Shown: positions 1-11,900 of the stretch, piece by piece
Position numbering within the stretch: the stretch's first letter is position 1
How the letters are laid out: every line of letters begins with the position of its first letter
Origin: Dactylellina haptotyla
Lineage: Eukaryota > Ascomycota > Orbiliomycetes > Orbiliales > Orbiliaceae
DNA length: 64,000 nt
Assembly (NCBI GenBank): GCA_031310005.1
Contig: CM062385.1
Coordinates: 1,426,001 to 1,490,000, forward strand
Direction: 5' to 3'
Notes under the pieces: model-generated
What the model saw: only the letters and a program-made list of their open reading frames with translations
What the model was told of the DNA's origin: nothing
Databases searched by the model: none
Made by a program: the position numbers and the translations under genes

Positions 1-1197
1 TCATCTTTGGCTTTGAGACCGGTTTTAGAACCGGTTTTCACCATCGCGGTCACTTGAGCTCTATCGATATTCCCAAGTGGCCTTGGTTTCCCCCACATTA
101 TTCGCAGCGGGCACCCTGCAATAATTGCCTTCCCCTGACAAGATTCTGCAGCCGCCTCCGCTCCCGCACGCGTTTGAAAATTTACAAAGGCGCAACGAGA
201 GTGATGGACACAGACGATGGAGCGTATCTGGCCGAATGCTGAAAAAAAAGTACGAATGGAATGTTCTGCGAGATCGTCTTCCACGCTATAGGAATTCGGT
301 TGTCAGACAAGGCTTAAAATATCAATGTGGGATGAGGGTTTTGCGTACCCTAGTAAGAATAAAGAAGTGATGCTTTTGTCTGCCGGAGGTTCAACATCTT
401 GAGGACCGGCGGGGAGTTGTGCGTGGGAAGGGAAGCTGCGGCCAGGTCCCCTGCCTCCGGTCCGGTTCCTATCAACCATGCTTCCTCTTGTTCGAATGGG
501 ACCCGGTCCAGTTTTAGTTGCAATGCCCGCTTGGGTGTCGTCTCTGTTCCTCCGAGGTCTTTTGTAGTATGGTTCACTCGCCGCAAGTCTCTTCAATAGA
601 TCCCGGGCAGCGGAGTCGGTTTTTTCGTATTCCTCGGGGATTTGGCCGTCGGTGAGATGGTTTTCTGTATTTTGGGCGTAATATTGTTTGTTTATTTCGG
701 ACGAAGGGCCTTGGGCGACAAGTTTAAGGGCGGCATCACGAACAACGATGGGTAATCCGAACGAGAGGTCGAGCATGCAGCATTGGCAACAATTTTTGAG
801 TCGGGCACATGTTAAGCAGATCTAAAGCGAAGAGCCCACGTGGTGTTAGCGACGCAGAAGGAAAGGAAGACAGTGAGACAGGAGCAAGAAGATTTCTCAT
901 GGCCACTGAGTTACGTACATTTGTTTTCTTGTATCTGCTGTTGCGATCTGGAAGCCATTTGAAGACGGTGAAAGGGCGAGTGCAAATCTTGCACTCGGCG
1001 CCGTAGTTCTCCTTAATCATTTGAACGTACGGGTTCTCGGGAAGACAATTTTCGCAGACTGACGGGAAGTCGGTTGACTCGGAACCGGACTGTATGAAAA
1101 TCATCGCCAAGAGATTAATATTCATCCTACGGCAGTAAGTTCAAGCAAAGGAGAAGAAGGATATACAAACCCTGTTGATATCAGCTTTGGGAGGCAT
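1..1197 (-). CDS. slt11: Pre-mRNA-splicing factor SLT11/ECM2 (RBM22 family), 3' end outside window
   Basis: Exons read on the minus strand: 1171-1197, 919-1089, 349-821 and 1-285 (continues past base 1). The start MPPKADINR is followed by a Cys-rich zinc-finger block ([36 protein letters not shown]) and then an RRM ([36 protein letters not shown]). This order is that of the SLT11/RBM22 family, which contacts U6 snRNA and the catalytic core in the activated spliceosome. About 318 codons are present; the variable C-terminal tail is missing. All junctions keep frame with GT-AG borders (63, 97 and 81 nt introns). It is divergent from ERG6. Homology is strong; only the absent tail is unknown. Confidence 0.9.
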
Positions 1198-1906
1198 TTC
1201 TGGTGGTGGTGGTGGAGGACGGCGGGGCGACTGGATGAAAAGATGATGTGAAGGCGATGTATTGACATGGAACGAACGAGACGGTGGCGGGAACAGAGTG
1301 CGAGACAAGAGCAATACACACGCGCGTGTGTGGATGTGTTGGGCGGATGTTGGTCCGAGAAACGCGCGCGGCCGACTCGGCGCTGAGTCAGCAGCCTTCA
1401 AATTCACCACGCAACAAAGCCGGGCCGAGGGGAGTCCGGCGGTCAGGGGCTCGCGGCTTGGCTTGGCTTGGCTTGGCCTCTCGCCCGATTGGGAGCTTCG
1501 GACACCGCAACCACCAGACTTATTTCCAGGGTATCGCAGGCTCTTTTTTTTTTTTTTATTTCCCTGGCAGCACATGCGGTATGGCAAATTGCTTGTGCGA
1601 CAAGCTGGGCAGCAGCTTGCGGTTCAACCACTCCTATGCCGATGGTCGTGGAGAGCTGGCTGCCAGCAGTGCTACCCCCTTCCCTTCTTCCCTTCCCTTC
1701 TTTTAGCTCCTTCCTTCCCTTTTCCTTCCCTTCCCTTTCCTCCTCCTTATAATCCCTTTCTCCCCTTATATTCCCTTCTTATTCTGCTCTTCTCTCCCTT
1801 CGTCTACCCCATCTTTTCTGCCACACATAAATCTTAAATCCTCTCCTCCTCCTCTTCTTCTTCTTCTTCTTCTTATTTCAGAACATCTGATCGTTAAACA
1901 TTCACA
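1198..1906. promoter_or_regulatory. Shared upstream region of slt11 and erg6
   Basis: A 709-bp divergent intergenic region. It holds a 4-copy GCTTG tandem repeat (1456-1475), a 12-14 nt T run near 1545, and a long pyrimidine-rich tract from about 1672 to 1880 ending in TCC/TTC triplets just before the ERG6 start. CT-rich tracts next to the transcription start are common in highly expressed fungal genes, so this is probably the ERG6 core promoter/leader. An AG at 1880-1881 after TTATTTC could be a leader-intron acceptor, which I cannot prove. Confidence 0.55.
1840..1874 (+). repeat. (TCC)n(TTC)n microsatellite in erg6 leader
   Basis: Imperfect TCC triplets pass into about eight TTC triplets directly upstream of the ERG6 ATG. 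Confidence 0.8.
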
Positions 1907-3223
1907 ATGGTTGCAGGTGCTAAACTCGAAAAGGAGGATCACAAGCGTGATGCCGATTTCTCCAAGGCCATGCACGGCCAGGTCGGCCAATCCGGTTATT
2001 TCGCCGGTTTCCTTGGTAAAGATAAACAAGCTTCTGCCGAAGCGGCAAAGGAGTACTTCAAGCACTGGGATGGGTTCGAAGATGGCAATGAAACTGAGGA
2101 AGAGCGACAGAAGCGGTTGGCCGAGTATGCTACCTTAACCCGGCACTACTACAACCTTGCCACCGATCTCTACGAGAACGGCTGGGGCCAGTCTTTCCAT
2201 TTCTGCAGGTTTTATCCTGGTGAGGCTTTCAACCAAGCCATCGCCCGCCACGAGCACTTCCTCGCCTTGAAGATGGGTATCAAACCTGGCATGCATGTTC
2301 TCGATGTCGGCTGTGGTGTCGGTGGCCCAGCTCGAGAAATTGCTCGTTTCAGTGATTGCAAGATTACCGGCTTGAACAATAACGACTACCAAATTGCCAG
2401 AGCCTCAATGTACGCCCACAAAGCTGGTTTAGACAGCCAATTGGTATTTATCATTCCACCCCTTGCTCATCCATTTTATCTGGCAATCAAACCCAACCGA
2501 CTGCTAACTTACCTCTCCCCTCTAGCGATTCACCAAGGGCGACTTTATGCAAATGACATTCGAACCCAATACGTTTGATGCGGTCTACGCCATCGAAGCA
2601 ACAGTCCACGCTCCAAGTCTGGAAGGTGTCTACGGCCAAATTTTCAAAGTCCTCAAGCCCGGCGGTGTATTCGGCGTCTATGAATGGCTGATGACGGCAA
2701 ACTACGATGAGTCGGATGCTGAGCATCGGAGAATTCGCCGAGGCATTGAGCTGTGAGTATTCTTCGATATCGCAAACATGTGGCACTTGTTTTTGATACC
2801 CTGCGTAAGCATCAGTTGGCTAACCGTTAAATTGTTCCTCTACATAGTGGTGATGGAATTGCCCAAATGGTCCACATTGAAGAATGCCTCAAAGCGTTAA
2901 AGGCAGTTGGGTTCGAAATCGAGTACGAGGAGGATTTAGCCGATCGTCCTGACCCTATTCCATGGTACTATCCGCTCGCTGGCGATATGAAATTCTGTGC
3001 CAGCCTGTCAGACATTTTCACAATTGGCAGAATGACCTGGGCTGGCCGGACCCTCGCGCATTATTTCGTTGGAGCTCTTGAAACCGTTGGTATCGCGCCT
3101 CAAGGAGCCCGTAAAGCTGCGGATTCTCTTGCAACTGCGGCTGATGCTCTCGTAGAGGGTGGGAAGAAGAAGCTTTTCACGCCCATGTATCTTGCAGTTG
3201 CAAGGAAACCGGCTACTGCTTGA
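1907..3223 (+). CDS. erg6: Sterol 24-C-methyltransferase ERG6
   Basis: Exons 1907-2443, 2526-2752 and 2848-3223 encode 379 aa, the usual length for the family. The enzyme methylates C24 of zymosterol/lanosterol-type sterols with S-adenosylmethionine in ergosterol synthesis, on ER or lipid droplets. SAM motif I is [10 protein letters not shown] at residues 131-140. The sterol-binding aromatic motif [13 protein letters not shown] lies near 81-93, and [13 protein letters not shown] plus [10 protein letters not shown] follow. The C-terminal sterol methyltransferase block ends in VARKPATA. Both introns are GT-AG and keep frame. The start is the first ATG after a pyrimidine-rich leader. An EXPERA-domain gene possibly linked to sterols lies two genes downstream. 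Confidence 0.97.
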
Positions 3224-3658
3224 TCTCCTCCGAATTCCTCCACTTATTCCTCCCAATCGACCCTAATTCCCGAATCTTACGGCTTACGAAATACTTAATA
3301 GCTTCATAATAATAATTACGACTGGACTAGCCCAGTATCGCTTTCTAATACGGGTTATAGGGACCGCTGCATAAAGATCAAAAGATACCCGGGTTTGGGT
3401 ATACAATTCCTGTACTATAGATAATTCATTAGATAAAGCTTTCATGCATTCTCATTGTCTAATATTAATTCTTGGAAAATTTAAATTTTGAATAATGAAT
3501 GAGGAACCCGAAAACACGTCGAGACTTTCATTGATCAATCGGATCGAAATCCCATGGTAATCCGTTTGTGTAATTCCTCGTGATATGAAAGAAATATGTG
3601 AATCAAATATTACATGCAGCTCGCACAACTGGCTCTAGTTGAGATAACCCACCAACAC
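3224..3658. other. Convergent intergenic region erg6 / zuo1
   Basis: 435 bp between two stop codons, AT-rich, with no open frame of note. It presumably holds both 3' UTRs and polyadenylation sites. Confidence 0.6.
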
Positions 3659-5222
3659 TTATTTTAAGACTTTGAAATCAGCTTCTTTGCTTGAACCTTT
3701 GCTCACAATGCTGTGAACGCCATCGACCAAGACCGCTTTGATTTCATCGCCGATTTTAAGGCCGGCAAGTCTCTTGGCGAGTGAGTCAAGCTCTTCGTTG
3801 TCAAGCTTAGTGATGAGGAGTTCAACATCAGCTAACACGTTGGTAATGACATCTGACGGCGCTGAGCCTTCACCATGGAAATAGTTGGCATCCTCCGCAC
3901 CCTTCCTGAGGACTCTCTTATTTTTCTTTGCGGCATTTTTAGCTGCCTCTTTCGCCTTTTTTGCGTCAGCCTTTGATGCTTTCAGTGCAGTTTCTTCCTC
4001 CTCCTTCCTCCTAGCTTCATCTTCGGCCTTCTTCTTGGCTTCATCCGCCAATCGTTTCTCTTCGGCCTCTCTTGCAATCTTCTTGGCATCTTTTTGGAGT
4101 CTTTCTTCTTTCCGGAACTTCTGCAATCTGACGTCCATCGCTAAAGCATCGTCTACAGCCTTCCTCAACCTGGCGGTGTCCTCCGTCTTTCTCTTAGCCC
4201 TAGCAGCCTTGTTCTTTCTTTCGACGTGTCGCTTCTGATCTCTATTTTCATTATCGTCTGGGACATCTTCATCGAGGTACTCAAAGGTTCTCCAGGAATC
4301 GAAGTTATACCAAAAGTTATAAAACTCCTCAACCTCTGCCTTTGTGGATTTATCATCACCAAAACGAGGAACGGGTTTCTTTTTGGAGAAACGAGCCTCG
4401 CTATCGAAGACTGGGTTCCAGAGTTTATAGATGTTGGCCTTGGATTTTCGAGATGGAGGGTCGATATCAGCGGATTCGTCAACTGAGTCATATTGCCGGC
4501 GTTTGATAGGATCGGTGAGAATTTCCATTGCTATACATCAAACGTGAGTGATGTTGGGTGGAAGAAAGGACCTTTCTGAAAAGGTAAAAGCGACATTTTT
4601 ATCCCTTACCCTTTTGGATGCATTTGAAAAAGTTATCATCATCAACACCTCCAGCTGCGGCCTTTTTATCAGGGTGATGCTTCAAGACCTTTCTTCTGTG
4701 GGCCTTTTTGATTTGTTCGTCAGTTGCCTTCCAACGATACTTGCTGAGGCCAAGGACGGCATAATGGTCTTGATTCTAAACACCGGATGTCAAGGATGAG
4801 TGAGCAAAACTGATATTTGACTGCCTGGAAGAAGAGTAGGAAGTATTGGCTCTGCCTACCTTCCAGTCCTTAGGGTCCCGCTGGAGAAGAAGTGGATCCT
4901 CTGGCTCGCTGATCTCCCCAGAGTCTGCGTCCTCAACATTCTTAGCTTGCTGAGCAGCCACGATACGATCATCCTCGGAGAAAGTCCTGTGATGGCGCTT
5001 CTGTACAGGTAGTAAGTGTTAGTTACTCTATCATGGAGTCTGAAATAAAGGAGGGGCTTCGAGAAACCGTACTCTGCGAGCATGGGCAAGATAATGGGGT
5101 CCAACTGGTTCGAGGTTTCGATGGACCGGCTTGGAAAGTTGCTCGAGTATGTGGAAATTGCCGTCATGAACCCATTCAGGCTCGGCAGGGGGGAGGGAAT
5201 GCGAAGTTGATACGACGTTCAT
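3659..5222 (-). CDS. zuo1: Zuotin, ribosome-associated J-protein
   Basis: Exons 5073-5222, 4860-5000, 4610-4775 and 3659-4530 encode 442 aa (yeast Zuo1 is 433). Zuotin is the J-protein of the ribosome-associated complex. With Ssz1 it stimulates Ssb Hsp70 on nascent chains at the tunnel exit. Visible: the N-terminal [13 protein letters not shown] segment, then the J domain ([24 protein letters not shown] with the HPD motif, and [13 protein letters not shown]), the zuotin homology domain ([37 protein letters not shown]), and a long Lys/Ala/Glu charged helix that binds rRNA. The C-terminal four-helix bundle ends the protein. All four junctions keep frame. Confidence 0.96.
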
Positions 5223-5682
5223 ATTGGTATCTTGGTTGAGGATGTCAAACCAGCTTTCAAACTAATGTGGAAATTTTTCAAGTCTTCATATTTTTTATTT
5301 TTTTTCTCTTTCAGTTTCAGTAACTAAGCGAACGGTTTTTGCAGCTCCTGTGTTGTTGTTAGCTTACTCCACATTTGTATTGTGTTGTCTGACTTGACTC
5401 CACTTCAAGTATTTACACAGTCAGCAGCGCTTAGTATCTATATGTATATATCGGTATATCACCTGAAGATGGCAGAGTCTATATGCTTTGAAAGTATTTT
5501 TGTATCCTGAAGCACGGTTTCTAAGCATCCAACATGGTGCAGTGAATTGAATTTAGTTTGAGCGACTTAAGTCAGGAAGGCGAATCAATAAATACATGGA
5601 TGGAATTGGCTACGAGACTGTAGAGAGTGCACAATACAATGTGATTAAAGTGCAGATACGCGTTCACCTGTATGGGGTCCAC
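5223..5682. promoter_or_regulatory. Upstream region of zuo1
   Basis: 460 bp between the zuo1 start and the stop of the next minus-strand gene. It is AT-rich with T runs near 5290. No further gene or motif could be supported. Confidence 0.45.
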
Positions 5683-6522
5683 TCATTTTGTCTTTACGGA
5701 ACTGGTGGATTTTTGTGCTGCCAGGAGATGCTTGGAGATTCTCCCGTAAGCATCATATATCATATAAACAGCTATGGTTAGTTTGGAAAGTCAATATCGT
5801 TAACAAAAGGGTTGAGATGCAGGCTGCAGGCTGGTTGGAAGGCAAAGGATATAGGGGGGAACTAACGGAGGACGACGAACGGCCCATACATGCTAAAGAG
5901 CACGGTGACCTCTGATTTAGATAGGGTTTGCTCATGATAAATTTCAGCCAGACAAGGAATTGTTGTTACCGCCATGTGATAGGCGTACATCAACATGTTC
6001 AAAGGGACAAGTGGGTGGTCTTTTGTGGATACGGGAATAGATTTGGCTCATATATCAGCATATACTGGCGCCTTCTTGAATAGAAAATGAGGCGGGTCAA
6101 GTATTTTGGCCTTACCGACAGTCCATCCGTATAAAAGCCAGGCATTGAAGGGAACTAGCACGAAGAATTCTAATCCTAGAAGAGAATCAAACCACGGGCG
6201 ATGGATGGCGAAATTGAAAAAAGGGTCCTTGAACCTCTCGAACTGGTACTTATGCATGGTGCCAACGAACGCTGGCCGGAGCCATTCGGGATAGAGAGGA
6301 GAACAATCGGCAACTAGGGAACATTACAATTCGTATTAGATGGACAAGTTGTTAGTATTATTTCGGATTTTTCTTGTTTGAAAGAAGATAGGCTGTTCGC
6401 TCATCTGATTGCAAAATCGGTAACCACAAACCTAGCGCGATAAGGAATATCAACGAGAAGACAGACCTGTAGAAGAAGTCCGCCGGGCGTTGCGATATTG
6501 GTCTGGCCATTGTACTTTCCAT
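5683..6522 (-). CDS. EXPERA-domain membrane protein, TMEM97/sigma-2 receptor-like
   Basis: Exons 6432-6522, 6116-6313, 5867-6046 and 5683-5771 give 185 aa when spliced. Four hydrophobic segments are seen: SVFSLIFLIAL, LEFFVLVPFNAWLLYG, MAVTTIPCLAEIY and YGPFVVLPVYMIYDAYG. The pattern of a Pro-rich loop (CSPLYPEWLR), FKDPFF, and short TM helices matches TMEM97-like EXPERA proteins, small ER/endosomal proteins tied to sterol handling (related to the EBP sterol isomerase). The tail is Lys/Ser-rich (STSSVKTK). An in-frame ATG at 6510 is an alternative start. The last intron has a GTTAGT donor and an ACTAAC branch site almost touching its acceptor. The family is assigned from memory and the function in fungi is inferred. 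Confidence 0.8.
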
Positions 6523-7471
6523 AGATTTAGGTATACAGTGGGTATGTGTAGAACTGGGAGGAGCGAATTCGTAGGGAAGTGCGAGGTTTCTGGTCTTTTC
6601 GCCCTTCGTCCTATTAGGATGATGGAGGAGGTTTGTGAAATCTTTGATCTATAGACGCGTGAGCGAGCTTATGCGAACCCAGCCAATCAATAGCCCTGTT
6701 TTAACCAAGGGGCTGGTTTTCGCGAATTTAGGTATAACTTTGGGTGGAGAGGATGGTCATATTAAAAGGTATGTTAGATGAGACGATGAGGCGAAGGATA
6801 GTAAAATTAATTGATTTCTTCAACAATACGTGATATAATAGTGTCCAACTCATGAATACCTCAACATAAGAATTTTTGATCTGACAAAAACGAACAAGAA
6901 CTATGCTAAGATAATATATATATCTATAATAGCTAGATATCGAGATGTTAATCGGTTCTTTCGGGTCATGAAACTGCCGCCGTGTCGCAGAAAGAAAGGA
7001 CACAAGGCCGGCCGAAAAATAAGATGGCGTAATGCAAGTGCAGATTTTAGGAAAAATGCGGGGGGGCTTTTAAGATACGGCAATTCTTGAATCAACCAAG
7101 GTGAAGGTAGTCAGTTGAAGCAAACGCTAGGTAATTGGGCCTCCAAGAACCAAAAGTGCTTGGGCGGAAAATCAGAAGTAGAAAGGGAAAAATGAGAAAG
7201 AAAGCTAAATAAATAGATAGATAAAAATAAATGGAAAGGCATCATCAAAATTTCATGGGAGCAAGACGAACAAATGAAAACAAGAAATCCTTGAGGGCCA
7301 CTATCAACTCGGATAGATTAGATATCTTATGGCGGAAATACCAGTGGGAGTTTATTTTACGAAATTGGGTTACGGAATTAGAGGAGCATTGATCAGGGGG
7401 ATCGCGAAAGAGTGGAACAAGGGACGAGTATCAAGGCTCTCGGGGACCGTCGTCCGGCATGGTGCGGATAT
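6523..7471. other. Intergenic region between two minus-strand genes
   Basis: 949 bp, AT-rich. Includes the promoter of the EXPERA gene and the 3' UTR of the Ser/Pro-rich gene. Short open frames here show no family pattern. Confidence 0.5.
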
Positions 7472-8104
7472 TTATATGTTTTTGAAAAGGTCATTGTCAA
7501 ACGAAGAAACTGAAGCTTGAGGGAGGTCCGGAATTTGCGGTGCGGGCTGCTTCTTGATAAGCTCTGCTGTCTTTTCCTTGATTGTTGGCTCCCGCGGTGC
7601 AGGGGGAGGGATGGCAGCTTTGCGACTGGAACTAGCGGATCTCTTGGAACTATTCCTTCTAAAGCTAGAGAAGAAACTTTTATTGGAAATTGTTGACATC
7701 GCCTTCTCACTCGTAACATCAAAATCTCGTTCTCTGTTATTGAAGGGTTGAGGCGTGGCAGCGGCCGTTGGTGATTTGAGGGACAAGACGGAAGCTTCAT
7801 CAGACTCCTTGTACGAACCGGACAGGCTCATTTTTGAGAGCAGACGGCGGACGGAGCCGGGCCTTGGTGATTGTGGCGACATGGGTGGCGAGTTTGGCGA
7901 GGAAACTTGTAGGCTGGAGCTCGAGGGTTTGTTTGTGAGTCCGGTCTGGGCAGATTTATTTTCGGTTCTGGAAGACGCGTTAACGGCATCTCGTGAAGGT
8001 GTCCCAGGGCGCGAATGCGGAGGAGAGTCGGGTATATGGAATTCGGCTGTCAAAGAGCCTCGGGACTCAAAGTTTAGGGGAGGGAGCTGGAGTTTGGACG
8101 CCAT
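7472..8104 (-). CDS. Ser/Pro-rich conserved fungal protein of unknown function
   Basis: Single exon, 210 aa from the MASKLQLPPLNFESRG start. An upstream in-frame ATG at 8194 is less likely because that extension has no fungal-type pattern. The protein is low-complexity and basic: SPPHSRPGTPSR near residue 27, SPNSPPMSPQSPRPGS near 70, RRLLSKMSLSGSYKE near 87, a Phe/Arg/Ser patch (SFFSSFRRNSSKRS), a PPPAPREP stretch, and the C-terminal end FDNDLFKNI. Similar architecture (LPPLNF start, RRLLSKMSL centre, DLFKNI end) is known in uncharacterised Pezizomycotina proteins. It has no catalytic residues and no membrane segments. Many S/T-P sites suggest phospho-regulation, which is inference. Divergent from uvsB. 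Confidence 0.8.
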   Translation of the reverse strand: MASKLQLPPLNFESRGSLTAEFHIPDSPPHSRPGTPSRDAVNASSRTENKSAQTGLTNKPSSSSLQVSSPNSPPMSPQSPRPGSVRRLLSKMSLSGSYKESDEASVLSLKSPTAAATPQPFNNRERDFDVTSEKAMSTISNKSFFSSFRRNSSKRSASSSRKAAIPPPAPREPTIKEKTAELIKKQPAPQIPDLPQASVSSFDNDLFKNI

Positions 8105-8914
8105 TGCGAGGGTCCAGAAGATACTGGGTTGAAGCGTGGGAAAACGGCGAACGGTGATTGCCAATTGGGTGTCGGAGAGAGCGTGAGAGGGCAAGTGAAT
8201 GAGATGGGATATGGTGGAGATATGGGGGAGCGAACAAGAGAGAGCAATGGGGAGGAGGAGGAGAGAATAAGAGGGAGGAGGAGGAGGAGGAGGAGGAAGA
8301 GGAATGGACCTGCAGTGCGCCCGTCGCCTGCTGGTTCGTTCGCCTGTTGTTCAGGGGCCCTCCCTCAACCGTCGACCCCTGCTACCACCGCTCCTGCTGC
8401 CACCACTGCCACTACTGCCACTGCTGCTGCTGCGGGCCCACTGCAGGTCGGCCCACCACTGGCTGCAGCGCGCGCTGCGGGCCAACAGCAGAAAGAAGGA
8501 GCAAGCGGTTGTGGCGGGTGGCTGTGGCTAGTCGCGTTACTCGTCACGATTGGGCGCGAGGGTGGGAAATAAAACTTGCCCAAAGCAGGTCGGTTGGTCC
8601 GATAAGGTAACTTTCGACCACGGCACCTCTTATTGTTACCGTTCTTGTTCCTTACCGTTATTTCTACTACCATTATTATTATCATTATCATTGTTGCTGA
8701 TATATCATTATCATTATTATCATTAGCATTATTGTTCTTCTATTCATGCAGCCAGCTTGACAATTGCAGACGCAGACGCAAACGCAGATGCAGATGCAGA
8801 TGCAGATGCATGACAAGCCCCCACCACCACCACCACCACCACCACCTCAACGCCTGTCGATGTCAACCAAAGATCAAGCCGGCCCCCGATAATACTCCGA
8901 CAGCCACGACGACG
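8105..8914. promoter_or_regulatory. Divergent promoter region with several microsatellites (uvsB side)
   Basis: 810 bp. It contains a GGA-rich tract (about 8251-8303), CCA/CTG triplets (about 8385-8430), ATT/ATC triplets (about 8660-8735), a 6-bp GCAGAC/GCAGAT tandem repeat (8766-8807) and a CAC run (8820-8846). An in-frame ATG at 8810 would extend UvsB by 35 residues including eight His in a row. Confidence 0.6.
8766..8807 (+). repeat. Hexanucleotide repeat GCAGAY, 7 units
   Basis: Units read GCAGAC, GCAGAC, GCAAAC, then four GCAGAT, just upstream of uvsB. Confidence 0.85.
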
Positions 8915-11900
8915 ATGTCCTCGCAGGCTGCAACTGCCCCTCAGGGCACCCTCCTCGCCCAGGCCATCAGACGCAATCTAGGCTCCGAGGGCTCCGGCAC
9001 CCAGATCGGGACCTCCAACAAGAACGTCCTCGAGCAGGTTCTCGCCATCTACCGTCCGGACCAATCCCAACCATCCGATCCGAACCCCCCTTCTCGCGAG
9101 ACCGCCACCTGTCCTACAGACAACGAAGACGTCAACGTCAACCTCATCCAGAGCGTCGTCCTCCACGGCCTCTACAGCGACAACCCCTTCGCCTCCCTCG
9201 AATCTGACCTCTCTCAGTCGAAGGACTGCCTGGCAATTGTTCGACTCGTCACCCAAACTACTCCCCGCATCCTCGTCCGTTCCGTTAATCTCGATGATTC
9301 ACCAATAGTGGGCGTCGGCCCTCAAACTTATGCCTGGACCTGGCTCCTGCATAAGCTCCTGCCTCTCATCAGTCGGAGCAGAATGATTCCTATCCGTCGG
9401 GACATATCTGACACCGTTCAACTCATAGTTTCCGAGCTTGCTCAGCTGTCTGTGGAGGGCAATCACTCCAAGATTGGCTCAGTCTACCTGAGATCTTGCG
9501 TAGAAGGTAAGAAGATTAGTGGTCTCGGAAAACTTTGGTTACCCCAGGAAAAGATTTCCAGATTAACCAGCTTCTTCAAAATTAAGGTATCGTTCACGTA
9601 TTCAGAACGGACATCAAATCGACCCTCAAAAAGTCTTTCAAAATTGTCATCCCAGATCATCATGTCTTCCAGCCCTACCTCCAGGACCCGCAGGACCGAT
9701 CAGACTGGGTGTTAAACAGTCAGTTTGCAGTTAGTGACCCCGTAGAAGCTTGCTCTCTCGCCATACAAACCGCCCTGTTGGTCATCAAGATCGGATTAAC
9801 CCATAATGCGGTCCAAGTTAGCAAAGCCTACCAAGACCTATCAGTCATTATCCTCGCCGGCTTGGATCAACTCTGCCATCAACTTAAAGCCTGGAATGCT
9901 ATTCCCGTCCGAAGGCGCATTTCGGTTCAACTCTACAAACAGTTTATCGAAGCCTTAACCGAAATCATTAGCTTCGACGAGCTGAAGGGTAATCAATCTC
10001 TCGGTAGAGCAGTGCAAAAGCTTAGCGGCCATACCATCCAAGCTCTTCTTGCTCTTCCCGTGTCAGAAATTGACCAAGAGACGGAGATCTCATTGTCCGC
10101 GCTCATCCTTCTCCTTCTCCGATCTGCCCAAGATTGTACTGGCATTCGAACAAAGCTCTCGCGAGATCTCATTCCCTGCATCAAGCGAATAATACATGAC
10201 TCACCGCAATGGCAAGCGCGCCATAGAGACCTGAGAGTATATTACCCCTTATCTGCCAGTTGCGAGAACCTCCACGATTGACAAACCAGCAGGTAACCAT
10301 TCTCAAATTCGCTATGGTTTGTTCAGATGACTATGCTTTCCACCAGGTCATTCAGTCCAACTTACAGTTGATCACTGGACTTGATTGGCAGTTTCAGTTC
10401 CAAAATCCTGTTTTACAATATCTCTATTCCCAGTTATCATCTGTCGAGGGACTGTCAAAACCCCTGCTAAACGCTGATTCTGAAAGCTTGGACGGACCTA
10501 GAAAGCGACGGAAGATTGACCCAAGCGAATTATCACCCGCCCAAATTAAGGCAAAGCATGCGTCAATATCGAGATTGTGCGTTAAGCTTGGTGGCCAACC
10601 TGCGAACGACCTCGCTGGTCTCTGTGCTATTGCTGCGTAAGCCTTTAAGATTCCTTACGACTTCCTTTATCAGTTTCCTCTCTTTTCTAACTACTGCTTT
10701 TAGGGACGGGTTCACAAAGCTGTCGATACAGGATCAACCAGAGGTTTTCCACGAGATTGGCGTGCTTACCTGTCTCCGAGGAGATAATACCATCCAAGAA
10801 AACTATTTATCCAGCGCCGTACAGCCAGTTCAGATTCCTTGCGCTTTTTGCGATACTACAAAAGCTACCGGCGATCTTGAAAAACACAACCGAGCCTTCG
10901 AGCAAGTAGTTCGCATATTCAAAGGAATACAGAAATCCGAAGGTTTCTTCCACAGTAGCAATGTGCGAGCGCATGGTATGAGAACGATGCGCAAGATCAT
11001 TAGACACGGTGTCGGAGAGCTTGATGGTCAATTCAACAGCCACTCATTTGGGCAGTGGTGTTTACAGGCTCTGCGAAGTTCCAATAGCGATTTGAGAATG
11101 CTGGCAGTGTACGCAAAACTTTTATCCGATGGAGGACCTCACATTTTTGAATTCTAACTTTTGATCTCGCAGCATGACTATCCCGCATTTCTCTATATTC
11201 TCGAAACAAGATGAGAGGTCAAGAGCTGAAAGAACCGCTTGCTTGTTGAAAATCCGCGAAATTTCATCAGCAGCAGATGATACAATACAAGAAACATGTA
11301 TTATCGCTTGGGGAAGAATGTCAAGGTGTGTGAACAGCGGTAAAGCTGACATTATACTTTGACCCTAAGCTAATCGCACGTTGATGGTAGAGTGGTGGAA
11401 GGCGACGATCTTCACCTGGCATTAGGTTTGCTCCTCGGTTATCTTGGACACAGCAATACCTACCTTGTTGCTGTTGCTTATAACGAGGTAGCCACACCCC
11501 CCACCGCTTTATATACACCTAAAACAGTTGTTGACTTTATTGGCTAGATTGAAGCTGTAGCGCAGGCGAAGAATATCTCAATGTCAATGCTGCTGGGCCA
11601 GTTCTGGAGGGATCTGAGCGTGGTGGTTGTCAGCCTCCTGAAAACAAAACCCCAAGTTATACACAGTGTCTCAACGTTGCTCGGCACACCGGTGCAGGAA
11701 TTTCTCTCGAGTACCATCCCATACACTCTTCCACACATGATCCTAAATCGGAAAACAGATGTTTTAGAGAGCTTGGTTCAAGCATATAATACTCATAGGA
11801 AGGGTTCCCCCGAGTCCCTCTCTCAAATCTGCATTTCCCACATCGCAGGCATTCTTGGGCTTATCTTGGTTCAACCCCTCGAGAACATAGAAGAGCATGC

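Noticed and set aside
1141-1587. 148-codon minus frame and overlapping 191-codon plus frame (1262-1837)
   Set aside because: They lie in the slt11/erg6 promoter. The minus frame is only an upstream extension of slt11 through a low-complexity Pro run, and neither resembles a family.
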